From positions 2,609,001-2,673,000 of the forward strand of contig NZ_CP031337.1 in the NCBI RefSeq assembly GCF_003355495.1: a stretch of DNA of 64,000 bases, written 5' to 3'. Origin of the DNA: Crenobacter cavernae. Lineage in GTDB: Bacteria > Pseudomonadota > Gammaproteobacteria > Burkholderiales > Chromobacteriaceae. A program made the position numbers and the translations under genes. Of the stretch, positions 51,000 through 60,503 are shown piece after piece. Position 1 is the first letter of the stretch. Every line of letters begins with the position of its first letter. The notes under the pieces were generated by a model, which made no database searches, was not told where the DNA came from, and saw only the letters and a program-made list of their open reading frames with translations.

Positions 51000-52940
51000 A
51001 TGGCCTTGCAAAGTCGGGTATTGCTGGTGAGCGAATCGCGCGCCGAGCTGTCGGAACTGGCCGCCGGCCTGGCCGAGGCCGCCGGGCGGCTGCCGAACCC
51101 GTTCGGGCTCGGCGTCGCTCTCGCGCACAGTTCGGAAGAGGCGCAGGTGCGCGTGGCCGAGGACGGTGACGTGTTGATCGTGCTGGTCGACGCACGAGGC
51201 CGCGAAGACGCGGCGCTGGTGCTGATCGAGCGGCTCAATGCCTTCAGGCCGGAGTTGTCTCTCTATGTGCTCCTGTCCGGCCGGCCCTCGCGTGCGTTCG
51301 CCAGCGCGCCGGTCAACGGCTTCTTCCATCATGAGGAAGCCGACTACCATGGCTGGTTCCGCATCCTGTCGGCCGAACTGGCCGAGAAGTCGGCCACGCC
51401 GTTCTACGACGCGCTGAGAAGCTACGTCGAGATGGCCAAGGACTCGTGGCACACGCCGGGGCATTCGAGCGGCGATTCGTTCCGCGGCAGCCCGTGGGTC
51501 GGCGACTTCTACGACTTCGTCGGCGAGAACCTGCTGCGCGCCGACCTGTCGGTTTCCGTGCCGATGCTCGATTCGCTGTTGGCCCCCACCGGGGTCATCG
51601 CGCGCGCGCAGGACCTCGCCGCGCAGGCCTTCGGAGCGCGCGAGACCTTCTTCGTCACCAACGGCAGTTCGACGTCGAACAAGGTGATCCTGCAGACCTT
51701 GCTCGCGCCGGGCGACGTGCTGCTGCTTGACCGCAACTGTCACAAATCGGTGCACCACGGCGTGATCCTGTCCGGCGCGCGGCCCGTGTATTTGCCGTCG
51801 ACCTTGAACCGGCAGTACGGACTGTTCGGGCCGCTCGCGCGCGGAACCGTCCTGGCGGCGATCGCCGCTCATCCGGAAGCACGCGCGCTGATGCTGACTT
51901 CGTGCACCTACGACGGTCTGCGCTACGAGCTCGCGCCCATCGTCGAGGCGGCGCACGCGAGCGGCATCAAGGTGGTCGTCGACGAGGCCTGGTACACGCA
52001 CGGCCGCTTCCACCCGGCGTTCCGGCCGACCGCGCTCGAATCCGGCGCCGACTACGTCACGCACAGCACGCACAAGGGGCTGTCGGCGCTCTCGCAGGCC
52101 GCCATGGTCCACGTCAACGACCCCGACTTCAACGCCCACCTGTTCCGCGAGAACTTCAATATGTTTTCGTCGACCAGCCCGCAGTACAGCCTGATCGCCA
52201 GCCTCGACGTCGCGCGCCGTCAGGCGGTGATGGAAGGCTATCGATTGCTGTCGCGCGCGCTGGAAATCGCGAATGAATTGCGCGAACGCATCAACGCGAC
52301 CGGCGTGTTCCGCGTGCTGGGGCTCGAAGACCTGGTTCCGGCCGAACTGGCGGGCGAGGGCGTACGGCTCGACCAGACCAAGCTGACCGTCGACGTCACG
52401 CAAAGCGGTCAGCCGGCCGAGGCGCTGCGCGCCGTGCTGTTCGAGCGCTTCAACATCCAGGTCGAGAAGACCACCTACAACACCATCACCTTTCTCGTCT
52501 CGCTTGGCACCACGCGCAGCAAGATGACGCGGCTGGCCGACGCGCTGGGCCGTCTGGCGAGCGAGAAACGCGGCGGCCCGGCGCAGAGTCCTTTGAAGCT
52601 GCCGCCCTTGCCCGAGATGACGCCGCTCGCCTGTCTGCCGCGCGACGCCTTCTTCGAAACCGGCGAGAAGGTCGCGCTGGTCGGCGAGCAGGGCTCGGCC
52701 AACCTCAAGCTGATCGGCCGCATCAGTTGCGACCAGGTCGTGCCTTACCCGCCGGGCATCCCGGTGCTGGTACCCGGCCAGCGCGTCGACGCGGCGGTGC
52801 TCGGCTACCTCGTGCGGCTGGTCGGCGGGCCGCGCCCCATGGAGGTGCACGGGCTGGAGATCGACGAGGACGGCGCGTGCCTCAGGGTGCTGTCGGCCGA
52901 CGAAGAAGCGAGCTTGGCCGAGGGTAGCCCCGGAGGCTGA
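51000..52940 (+). CDS. Orn/Lys/Arg decarboxylase (probable lysine decarboxylase)
   Basis: Fold-type I PLP decarboxylase of 646 residues from ATG 51000 (GGGGGAAGAG upstream); the frame is open further but overlaps the dinG start region. N-terminal receiver-like wing domain, PLP domain with SWHTPGHSSGDSF, TNGSSTSNK, VDEAWYTHGRFHP and the PLP Lys359 in HSTHKGLSAL, and a C-terminal domain with YPPGIPVL. The length is between short constitutive and inducible types. Substrate (lysine, ornithine or arginine) is not certain; the glutarate pathway genes nearby favour lysine to cadaverine. Confidence 0.88.
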   Translation: MALQSRVLLVSESRAELSELAAGLAEAAGRLPNPFGLGVALAHSSEEAQVRVAEDGDVLIVLVDARGREDAALVLIERLNAFRPELSLYVLLSGRPSRAFASAPVNGFFHHEEADYHGWFRILSAELAEKSATPFYDALRSYVEMAKDSWHTPGHSSGDSFRGSPWVGDFYDFVGENLLRADLSVSVPMLDSLLAPTGVIARAQDLAAQAFGARETFFVTNGSSTSNKVILQTLLAPGDVLLLDRNCHKSVHHGVILSGARPVYLPSTLNRQYGLFGPLARGTVLAAIAAHPEARALMLTSCTYDGLRYELAPIVEAAHASGIKVVVDEAWYTHGRFHPAFRPTALESGADYVTHSTHKGLSALSQAAMVHVNDPDFNAHLFRENFNMFSSTSPQYSLIASLDVARRQAVMEGYRLLSRALEIANELRERINATGVFRVLGLEDLVPAELAGEGVRLDQTKLTVDVTQSGQPAEALRAVLFERFNIQVEKTTYNTITFLVSLGTTRSKMTRLADALGRLASEKRGGPAQSPLKLPPLPEMTPLACLPRDAFFETGEKVALVGEQGSANLKLIGRISCDQVVPYPPGIPVLVPGQRVDAAVLGYLVRLVGGPRPMEVHGLEIDEDGACLRVLSADEEASLAEGSPGG

Positions 52941-53112
52941 TGGCTTGTCAGCGGACTGGATTTCCGATAAATATAAAGATGTCGCATTTTTATAATTTTT
53001 GGCGGCCTACCGGTCGCGAAAGCGCGACAACCGATCAAAAGAACCGCGTAAGTCGTGTCACCGCACATGAGACGCCCTCCGTGCGCGGTGGCATTATTTT
53101 TTGGAACCCACC
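52941..53112 (+). promoter_or_regulatory. argF leader with AT-rich block and terminator-like hairpin
   Basis: An AT-rich stretch (52967-53000) is a plausible promoter/ARG-box region. It is followed by a perfect hairpin GTCGCG-AAAG-CGCGAC (53013-53028). A second stem CACCGCAC/GTGCGCGGTG (53059-53090) with a T run ends just before the argF ATG. It could be the terminator of the decarboxylase gene or an attenuator of argF. Confidence 0.4.
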
Positions 53113-54036
53113 ATGACCCAAGCCAGGCACTTTCTTCAATTCAGCGATCTATCCCGCGAGGCACTGACCCACGTCTTCGAACGCGCCGCGATCCTGAAGC
53201 GACGACGTAATGCCGGCGAGCTGTACCGACCGCTGATCGGCCAGGTCATGACGATGATCTTCGAGAAGAACTCGACGCGCACCCGCGTCTCGTTCGAGGC
53301 CGGCATGTCGCAACTGGGCGGGCACGCGATGTTCCTCGACAGCAAGACTTCACAGCTCGGCCGCGGCGAGCCGGTGGAGGACACCGCGCGCGTGCTGTCG
53401 CGCATGAGCGACATCATCATGATCCGCACCTTCGACCAGCAGGCGGTCGAGGCGCTGGCGGCCAACTCGCGCGTGCCGGTGATCAACGGCCTGACCAACG
53501 AATACCATCCCTGTCAGATCCTCGCCGACGTGTTCACCTTCATCGAGCAGAAGGGCAGCATCGCCGGCAAGACGGTCGCGTGGATCGGCGACGGCAACAA
53601 TATGGCGCGCACCTGGCTGCAGGCGGCGAAGATCCTCGGCTTCAAGCTGAAGGTCGCGACGCCCAAGGGCTATGAAGTGGCCGTGCTCGACGGCTGCGAC
53701 TACGGCGCCGACTGCTACGAGGCGTTCAACGACCCGAAGGAAGCGGTGAAGGACGCCGACCTCGTCACCACCGACGTGTTCACCAGCATGGGCTTCGAGG
53801 ACGAGGCCGAGGCGCGTCGCCAGGCCTTCTGCGGCTTCATGGTGAGTGCCGAACTGATGGCGCTCGCCCGCTCGGACGCGCTCTTCATGCACTGTCTGCC
53901 GGCGCACCGCGGCGAGGAAGTCGCCGCCGAGGTGATCGACGGCCCGCAGTCGGTGGTGTGGGACGAAGCCGAAAACCGTATGCATGTGCAAAAGGCGCTG
54001 ATAGAGTATTTGCTTCTGGGGCAGGTCAACGACTGA
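53113..54036 (+). CDS. argF: Ornithine carbamoyltransferase
   Basis: Makes citrulline from ornithine and carbamoyl phosphate in arginine synthesis. 307 residues from ATG 53113; a TTG at 53101 is in frame but less likely. Carbamoyl-phosphate motif NSTRTRVSFE, HPCQ in NEYHPCQILAD, ornithine-side motif HCLPAHRGEE, and DxxxSMG-like TTDVFTSMG. argG follows after 51 nt on the same strand, giving the two successive steps ornithine to citrulline to argininosuccinate. Confidence 0.96.
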   Translation: MTQARHFLQFSDLSREALTHVFERAAILKRRRNAGELYRPLIGQVMTMIFEKNSTRTRVSFEAGMSQLGGHAMFLDSKTSQLGRGEPVEDTARVLSRMSDIIMIRTFDQQAVEALAANSRVPVINGLTNEYHPCQILADVFTFIEQKGSIAGKTVAWIGDGNNMARTWLQAAKILGFKLKVATPKGYEVAVLDGCDYGADCYEAFNDPKEAVKDADLVTTDVFTSMGFEDEAEARRQAFCGFMVSAELMALARSDALFMHCLPAHRGEEVAAEVIDGPQSVVWDEAENRMHVQKALIEYLLLGQVND

Positions 54037-54041
54037 GTCGA

Positions 54042-54054
54042 CGCTCGGCCAACC
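54042..54054 (-). repeat. Dispersed TTGGCCGAG word, intergenic copy
   Basis: CGCTCGGCCAACC in the argF-argG gap. Confidence 0.55.
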
Positions 54055-54087
54055 CTGACCCCATTATTTACGCTGGAAAAAACCAAT

Positions 54088-55317
<1,230 letters not shown>

Positions 55318-55342
55318 TCCTTCCGGGGTCATCCTTCGCCGT

Positions 55343-55369
55343 AAAAGCCGCCCACGAGGCGGCTTTTTT
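55343..55369 (+). terminator. Terminator of argG
   Basis: AAAAGCCGCC-CACGA-GGCGGCTTTTTT. Confidence 0.88.
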
Positions 55370-55383
55370 CGTTTCGAATCTCT

Positions 55384-55394
55384 GGCTCGGCCAA
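55384..55394 (-). repeat. Dispersed TTGGCCGAG word, intergenic copy
   Basis: GGCTCGGCCAA upstream of the EamA gene. Confidence 0.5.
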
Positions 55395-55413
55395 GCCGGG
55401 CAGCGGAGCCGCC

Positions 55414-56304
55414 ATGTCGTCGCAACACAAGCACCTCGGCTGGATTCCCTGGGCCTTCGTCGTCCTGTGGAGCACCGGCTTCATCGGCGCCAAGCTCGGC
55501 CTGCCTTACATCGGCCCGTTTACCTTCCTCGCCGTGCGCATGGCGCTGACCCTGGCCTGCTTCGCCGTGCTGATGCGGGTCTATGCTGCACCTTGGCCGA
55601 GCCTGCCCGTCGCGCGCCGCCAGTGGGTCAGCGGCCTGTTGGTGCACGGCGTTTACCTCGGCGGCGTGTTTGCCGCGATCAAGGCCGAGGTGCCGGCCGG
55701 TCTGACCGCGCTCATCGTCGGCCTGCAGCCCTTGCTGACGGCGCTGGTGTCGCACATCGCGTTTGCCGAACGGCTCGCGCGTCGCCAGTGGCTCGGCATG
55801 GCGGTCGGCTTCGCCGGCACCGTGCTCGTCGTCGCCGGCACGCGGGGGCTCGATTTCCACGCCGGCTACGGTCTGGCGTGGACGGTGTTCGCCTTGCTCG
55901 GCATCACCGCCGGCACGCTGTACCAGAAGCGCCATTCGGGCGGCGCCAATCTGTTGGCCGGTACCTTCCACCAGTACCTGGCGACGCTGGTCTTTACCGG
56001 CGCGCTGGCGCTCGCCTTCGAGCACGACCAGCCCGTCGTCTGGTCGGCCGAGCTGTGGGTGGCGATGGTCTGGAGCGTGCTCGCGCTGTCGGTCGCCGCC
56101 ATCCTGCTGTTGATGCGCATGATCAAGGAAGGCGAGGTCGCGCGCGTGGTCAGCTACTTCTACCTCGTGCCGGGCCTGACCGCGCTGGAGGCATGGGCGC
56201 TATTCGACGAGCGACTGTCCGCCGCGGCGCTGGCCGGCATGGCGCTCGCCGCCGCCGGTGTGGCGCTGGTGCTGCGCGTGCCGGCCCGTGGCGCGCGCGT
56301 ATAA
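55414..56304 (+). CDS. EamA/DMT family transporter
   Basis: 296-residue inner-membrane protein with ten predicted transmembrane helices in two EamA repeats (WSTGFIGAKLGLPYIGPFTFL; GLAWTVFALLGITAGTLYQKR). RhaT/YdcZ-like exporters of this superfamily move metabolites or amino acids; the substrate cannot be inferred. The ATG follows GCAGCGGAG-like sequence. A DUF2788 gene follows after 39 nt, perhaps in the same transcript. Confidence 0.87.
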   Translation: MSSQHKHLGWIPWAFVVLWSTGFIGAKLGLPYIGPFTFLAVRMALTLACFAVLMRVYAAPWPSLPVARRQWVSGLLVHGVYLGGVFAAIKAEVPAGLTALIVGLQPLLTALVSHIAFAERLARRQWLGMAVGFAGTVLVVAGTRGLDFHAGYGLAWTVFALLGITAGTLYQKRHSGGANLLAGTFHQYLATLVFTGALALAFEHDQPVVWSAELWVAMVWSVLALSVAAILLLMRMIKEGEVARVVSYFYLVPGLTALEAWALFDERLSAAALAGMALAAAGVALVLRVPARGARV

Positions 56305-56343
56305 TGATCGCCATCCATCGTCATTGAGCAGGAGCGTCACGTC

Positions 56344-56547
56344 GTGACCGAAGAGCAGTTCTCCAACATCGCCATCATCGTCCTCGTCGGCGGTCTGATC
56401 GTGTTCATGTGCTTCATCATCTGGGACCTGGGCAAGAAGTCGGGCGCAGGCAAGTTTGGCACCTTCGTGCTGTTCCTCGCGCTGGGTGTCGGCGTGCTGG
56501 GCTTCGTGTTCAAGAACGTGCTGGTGGAGTTCTTCTTGCTGAAGTGA
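56344..56547 (+). CDS. DUF2788 domain-containing small membrane protein
   Basis: 67 residues, GTG start behind CAGGAG. Two transmembrane helices (IAIIVLVGGLIVFMCFIIW and FGTFVLFLALGVGVLGFVF) separated by a basic loop DLGKKSGAGK. The conserved WDL.KKS.AGKFGTF pattern marks DUF2788, a betaproteobacterial and pseudomonad family with no known role. A GC-rich inverted repeat follows at 56574-56612, without a T run. Confidence 0.85.
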   Translation: MTEEQFSNIAIIVLVGGLIVFMCFIIWDLGKKSGAGKFGTFVLFLALGVGVLGFVFKNVLVEFFLLK

Positions 56548-57103
56548 CGCCCGTTGTTGCTGTGGGCTGGGCACCGAGGGCCGGGCCGTCATGAGACGCC
56601 CCGGCCCTCGGTTCGGCGGTGTCCTACGACGGCGCGTTCGGCTTCGTCGGGCTCTACATCGTGCAGTCCGGGAGGCGCGGCCAGGGTTACGGCATGCCGC
56701 TGTGGCAAAGGGCGATGGCGCGGCTAGCCGGCCATAACATCGGGCTCGACGGCGTGATCGCGCAGCAGGACAACTACCGCAAGCCGGGCTTCGCACTGGC
56801 CTACCGCAACATCCGCTACCAGGGGCAGGGCGGCGGCGACGCGCCCGACCTCAGGGAACTGGTGGCGCTGCCGTCGGTCGAGGTGGTCGCCGATTACGAG
56901 CGCGGCCTGTTCCCGGCGCCGCGCGCGGCCTTCCTGCGGGCTTGGCTGACCCTGCCCGAGTCGCACGGCGCGGCCTACGTCGACCACGAAAAATGGCACG
57001 GCTACGGCGTCGCGCGGCGCTGCCGCGTCGGCTGGAAGGTCGGCCCGTTGTTCGCCGATTCGCCCGATGTCGCCGAGGCGCTACTCGCGAGCCTGGCCGC
57101 TAA

Positions 57104-57951
57104 GAACCTGTTCACGATCTCTTGAGCAGCAGGACAAGGAAGGCCAGGTGGACGAACTGCAAGCTGGTATTGAGTTTCCGCTCGCAGTTCTTCCACAGTC
57201 TTCTGTTCTTCTCCAGCCAGGCGAAGCTGCGCTCGACGATCCAGCGCTGAGGCATCACCTTGAAGGTATGCAGCTCGCTTCGCTTGGCAATCTGCACGGT
57301 GACATGCTCACCCAGCATCTCACGCACGCCCTGCGCGAAGGGCTGGCCCACATAGCCGTTGTCTGCCAGCAGGCTTTGAACCCGGCTCAGCCCAGGTTGG
57401 CATCGCCGCAGCGCCTGCAGCGCCCCCTTGCGATCGGTCACCTCGGCGGTGGTGACCGCCACTGCATGGGGCAATCCCTGGGTATCCACCGCAATGTGGC
57501 GCTTGATGCCCGAGACCTTCTTGCCTGCGTCATAGCCCTTCAGCGTCGCCGTGTCCGTGTTCTTCACGCTCTGCGCGTCCACGATCAAGAACGTGCTGTA
57601 AGCGTTGCGCCCCAGTCTCATACGGACCACGCCAACCTGATTTTTTAAGCGCCCGCTCCAGCAGGCTCACCCCCTGGCTATCGGGCTCACTCCATTTGGC
57701 AAAGTATGAATGCACCGTGCGCCACTTGGGGAAGTCGCTGGGTAGCGCCCGCCATTGGCAGCCAGTGCGCAATAGATACAGCACTGCGCACCACACCTCA
57801 TACAAGTCGACCATCCGGGGCTTGGTTTTCCTGCGGACCTGCTCCAGCAGTGGCCGGATCTGTTCGAACTGCTCGCGACTCATATCGCTGGGGTATCTCT
57901 TGCTTCGCATCTCGCCATTGTCGCGGCTATGCAAGAGATCGTGAACAGGGT
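57104..57951 (-). mobile_element. IS5-family (IS402/IS427-like) insertion sequence
   Basis: 848 bp with an 18-bp perfect inverted repeat CCTGTTCACGATCTCTTG (57107-57124 and complement at 57932-57949) and a 4-bp target duplication CTAA (57100-57103, 57952-57955). The YTAA-type target is usual for this group. It carries one transposase in two frames. Confidence 0.9.
57112..57910 (-). CDS. IS5-family transposase in two overlapping frames
   Basis: First frame 57910-57530 (MRSKRYPSDMSREQF, GCQWRALPSDFPKWRTV). Second frame to 57112 (FLIVDAQSVKNTDT, YDAGKKVSGIKRHIAVD, DNGYVGQPFAQGV, WIVERSFAWLEKNRRLWKNCERK). They join at an A6 run (57641-57646 on the plus strand as T6), where relatives read KKNQVGV. 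The group is known to use frameshifting, so this may be normal expression rather than a lesion. All DDE segments are present. Confidence 0.82.
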
Positions 57952-58159
57952 CTAAGGTGCCCATCGGCGCCCCCTTGTTCCTCGACGTGCCCGAGGTCAA
58001 CGCCATGGGTGTGGCGCTGGCCGGCCGCTACGGCATGAAGAGCGTGTTCGAAACGGCGCGCATGTACACCGGCGCCGCGCCGGCGATCGACAATGCGCGG
58101 GTGTTCGGCGTGACCAGCTTCGGGCTCGGCTAGTGCCTTCCCTTCTGAATCCTCATCGC

Positions 58160-58182
58160 AGGCCGCGTTCGCGGCCTTTTTT
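58160..58182 (+). terminator. Terminator after the GNAT gene
   Basis: AGGCCGC-GTTC-GCGGCCT with a six-T tail. Confidence 0.82.
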
Positions 58183-58572
58183 GCGTCCGAGTCGGGGCAT
58201 CGGTGCACCGGGCTCGGCCAACCTCGGGTCGGCCAGCACGCCGGGCCAGGCAAGTTCACCGATGAATGCCGGTTTGTGCGATTTTCCGGAATTGCCGCGT
58301 GCGGATTCCGGGACTCCGCATGAGCGGCGCTTCGTTCGTCAGCTGTGGGGGTACGAAGAGAGGCCGCTTGGCCGCCTCCAGGTGACGAGAGGCGTCGATA
58401 GCGAACCCCGCTTCGCCGGTCTGACCTTCCCTGCGATCCCGCTTTGCGACCCGCGTTTTCAACCCGCCGACGCGCTCGGTCAAGTGCTTGTGCCGCCACG
58501 TTTATTCGCCGTCGGCCAATGTCTATAACAAAAGCCCAGCCGCCCGTGCGGCCTGCCGCGAGAGGAGAGAGC
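58183..58572. other. 390-base gap before the secreted-protein operon
   Basis: Holds one copy of the dispersed word and, near 58521-58530, a TCTATAAC that could be the -10 of the operon. No gene is recognised. Confidence 0.4.
58211..58223 (-). repeat. Dispersed TTGGCCGAG word, intergenic copy
   Basis: GGCTCGGCCAACC, full-length copy in reverse orientation. Confidence 0.55.
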
Positions 58573-58722
58573 ATGAGATATCCGCCGATTTGTTGCGCGT
58601 TGGCGGCGCTGCTGTCCGCACCGGCGTGGGCCGAGGCGCCGGCGGCTATGGATGGCCGCCTGGTCGACGAGCGCAAGATGACGCTGTACGTGTTCCCATC
58701 CTGGCAAGGAGAACAATCATGA
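58573..58722 (+). CDS. 49-residue exported protein, possible truncated COG4315-type protein
   Basis: ATG 58573 behind GAGGAGAG. Signal peptide CCALAALLSAPAWA, then about 28 mature residues with DGRLVDERKMTLYVF, which resembles the first repeat of COG4315 'TLYxFDKD' lipoproteins. The sequence then ends in PSWQGEQS, where the family would continue with FDKD repeats. Either a real mini-protein or a relic cut by a deletion. Its stop overlaps the next ATG, so its translation may drive the operon. Confidence 0.5.
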   Translation: MRYPPICCALAALLSAPAWAEAPAAMDGRLVDERKMTLYVFPSWQGEQS

Positions 58723-58862
58723 AGAAATGCATACGATGGATCGTGGCCGTGCTGGCGGTCGCGACGGTGGGTGTCGCTGCCGGCTGTGCAAACACCGGCG
58801 GCGGCTACGGCGGCACGGCACCGCCCTACGAGCGTAGCGGCGGTGGTGGCGGTGGCTACTGA
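58719..58862 (+). CDS. Small Gly-rich lipoprotein
   Basis: 47 residues: signal segment WIVAVLAVATVGVAAGC with lipobox AAGC (Cys23), then a short mature part rich in Gly and Tyr (GGGYGGTAPPYERSGGGGGGY). ATG overlaps the previous stop by four bases (ATGA) and has AAGGAGAA upstream; its own stop overlaps the next ATG. No known family. Probably a membrane-anchored accessory peptide. Confidence 0.65.
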   Translation: MKKCIRWIVAVLAVATVGVAAGCANTGGGYGGTAPPYERSGGGGGGY

Positions 58863-59278
58863 TGGGCCTGATGAGCGCTGCGCGGCTTGCTGCACTGAGC
58901 ACCGCGCTCGTCGCGTTGCAGGCCGTCGCCGAAGGCGAGGGCGTGCCGTACCGGCCGACGCCCGGTGCCGACGGCGTGCAGCGCGTCGATATCGTCGGCG
59001 GCAGCTACCACTTCAAGCCCAAGCGTATCGCCGTCAAGGTCGGCCAGCCGGTCGAGGTGTCGGTCCGCATGGACAGCGGCATCGTCCCGCACCGTTTCGT
59101 GCTTGAAGGGCCCGGCGGAAAACGCATCGCCGACTTCTCGCTCGGCGATGCACCGCAGAAGGTCACCTTCACGCCCGCGGTGGCCGGCCGCTACGCCTTC
59201 TATTGCCCGAACCGGCTGTTGTTCTTCAAGAGCCACCGCGAGCGCGGCATGGCGGGCGAGCTGGACGCCGAGGAGTGA
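58862..59278 (+). CDS. Exported cupredoxin-domain protein
   Basis: 138 residues with a weak signal peptide (LAALSTALVALQAVA). A cupredoxin fold has the type 1 copper ligands visible: His in GIVPHRFVLEG, Cys in AFYCPNRLLFF, His in KSHRERGM, and Met just after. The insertion between Cys and His is longer than in azurins. Probably a periplasmic copper or electron-transfer protein. Translationally coupled to both neighbours (TGATG overlaps). Confidence 0.78.
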   Translation: MGLMSAARLAALSTALVALQAVAEGEGVPYRPTPGADGVQRVDIVGGSYHFKPKRIAVKVGQPVEVSVRMDSGIVPHRFVLEGPGGKRIADFSLGDAPQKVTFTPAVAGRYAFYCPNRLLFFKSHRERGMAGELDAEE

Positions 59279-59955
59279 TGCGTGCCGGCCGCCCGTCGCT
59301 TGCCTTGATGTTTAAGCCGCAGCTCGTGGCCGGCCTGATCGCCACGCTTGCCTTGGGCGCGCAGGCGGCCGATGTGCTCGATGCCGCGATATCGCGCTTT
59401 GTCGCGCTGGCCAGCTACCGGGCGACCGTGCGTTCGGTCGGGACGGGTGGCGAGGGGCAGCTGATCCGTTATGGCTATCGTAAGCCGGGCTGGGTCCGGA
59501 TGGCTTTTGTGCGCCCGCACGCCGGCGCGGTCCTGGTCTACGATCCGGGCGCGCGGAAGGTGAGGCTATGGCCGTTCGGGGTCGGCTATCTGCCGGTGCT
59601 GACGCTGTCGCCCGACAACGCGCTGATCCGCGGCGAGCATGGCCATCGCGTCGACCGTTCCGATGTCGGCGCGCTGCTCGCCAACCTTGCCGCGCTGCGC
59701 GACAGGGGTTCGGCCGCACCGCTCGGCGACGCCGCGATCGGCGAGCAGCGGGTGACCGGGGTCGAAGTGAAAGGCGCCGGCGACGCCAACGTGGCCGGCG
59801 TGCACCGCTACCGCGTCTGGTTCGCACGCGACACGCTGTTTCCGGCCAGGGTCGAGAGCTATGGCGTCGACGGCCAGGCGATCGAGACGGTGATGCTGGA
59901 AGACGTCGAGCGCGACGTCGCCTTTCCCGACGATTTCTTCAGGCCCGAGCGATGA
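59278..59955 (+). CDS. Exported LolA/DUF1571-like protein
   Basis: 225 residues from ATG 59278, which overlaps the cupredoxin stop. Signal peptide (LVAGLIATLALGAQA), then a LolA-like incomplete barrel: ISRFVALASYRATVRSVG, YRKPGWVRMAFVRPHAG and YDPGARKVRLWPFG, with a C-terminal YGVDGQAIETVMLEDVERD. It resembles DUF1571 and outer-membrane lipoprotein-sorting proteins. It may carry a lipid or lipoprotein; the ligand is unknown. Confidence 0.7.
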   Translation: MRAGRPSLALMFKPQLVAGLIATLALGAQAADVLDAAISRFVALASYRATVRSVGTGGEGQLIRYGYRKPGWVRMAFVRPHAGAVLVYDPGARKVRLWPFGVGYLPVLTLSPDNALIRGEHGHRVDRSDVGALLANLAALRDRGSAAPLGDAAIGEQRVTGVEVKGAGDANVAGVHRYRVWFARDTLFPARVESYGVDGQAIETVMLEDVERDVAFPDDFFRPER

Positions 59956-60422
59956 GCGAATACCGGCTGACCAGCCTGTGGCGCATTGCCGCGCCGCTCG
60001 AGGCGGTGTGGGACGCGATCTACGACTCGGCGGCGTGGCCCGTCTGGTGGAAGGGCGTCGAGTGCGTCGTCGACATCGAAAAAGGCGACGCGAGCGGGCT
60101 TGGCGCGCGCCAGCGGCTGACGTGGAAGAGTGTCTTGCCGTACCGGCTGACCTTCGAGACGCGAGTGACGCGCGTCGAACCGTTGCGGCTGCTCGAAGGC
60201 CGCGTGGAGGGCGAGCTCGAGGGCGTCGGTCGCTGGCATTTCTCGCACGAGGACGGTGTCACGGTGGTGCGCTACGACTGGCAGGTGCGCACCACGCGGC
60301 CATGGATGAACTGGCTGGCGCCGCTGGCCCGGCCGCTGTTCGAGTGGAACCACGACGCGGTGATGCGCGAAGGCGGGCAGGGGCTGGCGCGGCTGCTCGA
60401 CGCGCACGATCCGCCCGAATAG
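59952..60422 (+). CDS. SRPBCC family protein
   Basis: 156 residues, ATG overlapping the previous stop by 4 nt. START/Bet v1-like fold: opening RIAAPLEAVWDAIYDSAAWPVWWKGV, later RVEPLRLLEGRVEGELEG and FSHEDGVTVVRYDWQVRTT, ending with a long helix. Such proteins bind small hydrophobic ligands; no signal peptide, so cytoplasmic. Last gene of the operon 58573-60422. Confidence 0.8.
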   Translation: MSEYRLTSLWRIAAPLEAVWDAIYDSAAWPVWWKGVECVVDIEKGDASGLGARQRLTWKSVLPYRLTFETRVTRVEPLRLLEGRVEGELEGVGRWHFSHEDGVTVVRYDWQVRTTRPWMNWLAPLARPLFEWNHDAVMREGGQGLARLLDAHDPPE

Positions 60423-60460
60423 GTTTGGTATTACGTCTAGGCCCGGCCGGGGCGCGAAGC

Positions 60461-60469
60461 TTGGCCGAG
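60461..60469 (+). repeat. Dispersed TTGGCCGAG word, intergenic copy
   Basis: Core word only, between the SRPBCC gene and the next. Confidence 0.45.
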
Positions 60470-60503
60470 GCCTTGTGTCTGCGTTGGTCTTCAGGAGGAA
60501 GCC

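Larger units (their letters stand above)
56619..58133 (+). pseudogene. GNAT acetyltransferase, N-truncated and split by an IS element
   Basis: The left part (56619-57103) reads from GFVGLYIVQSGRRGQGYG through an acetyl-CoA-binding region to SLAAK. The right part (57956-58133) reads VPIGAPLFLDVPEVNAMGVAL to FGVTSFGLG and stop. Deleting the IS and one CTAA copy joins them in frame. About 55 residues expected at the N-terminus are absent, so the gene was probably damaged already. Two-domain GNAT family with the C-terminal Acetyltransf_18 unit. Confidence 0.82.
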
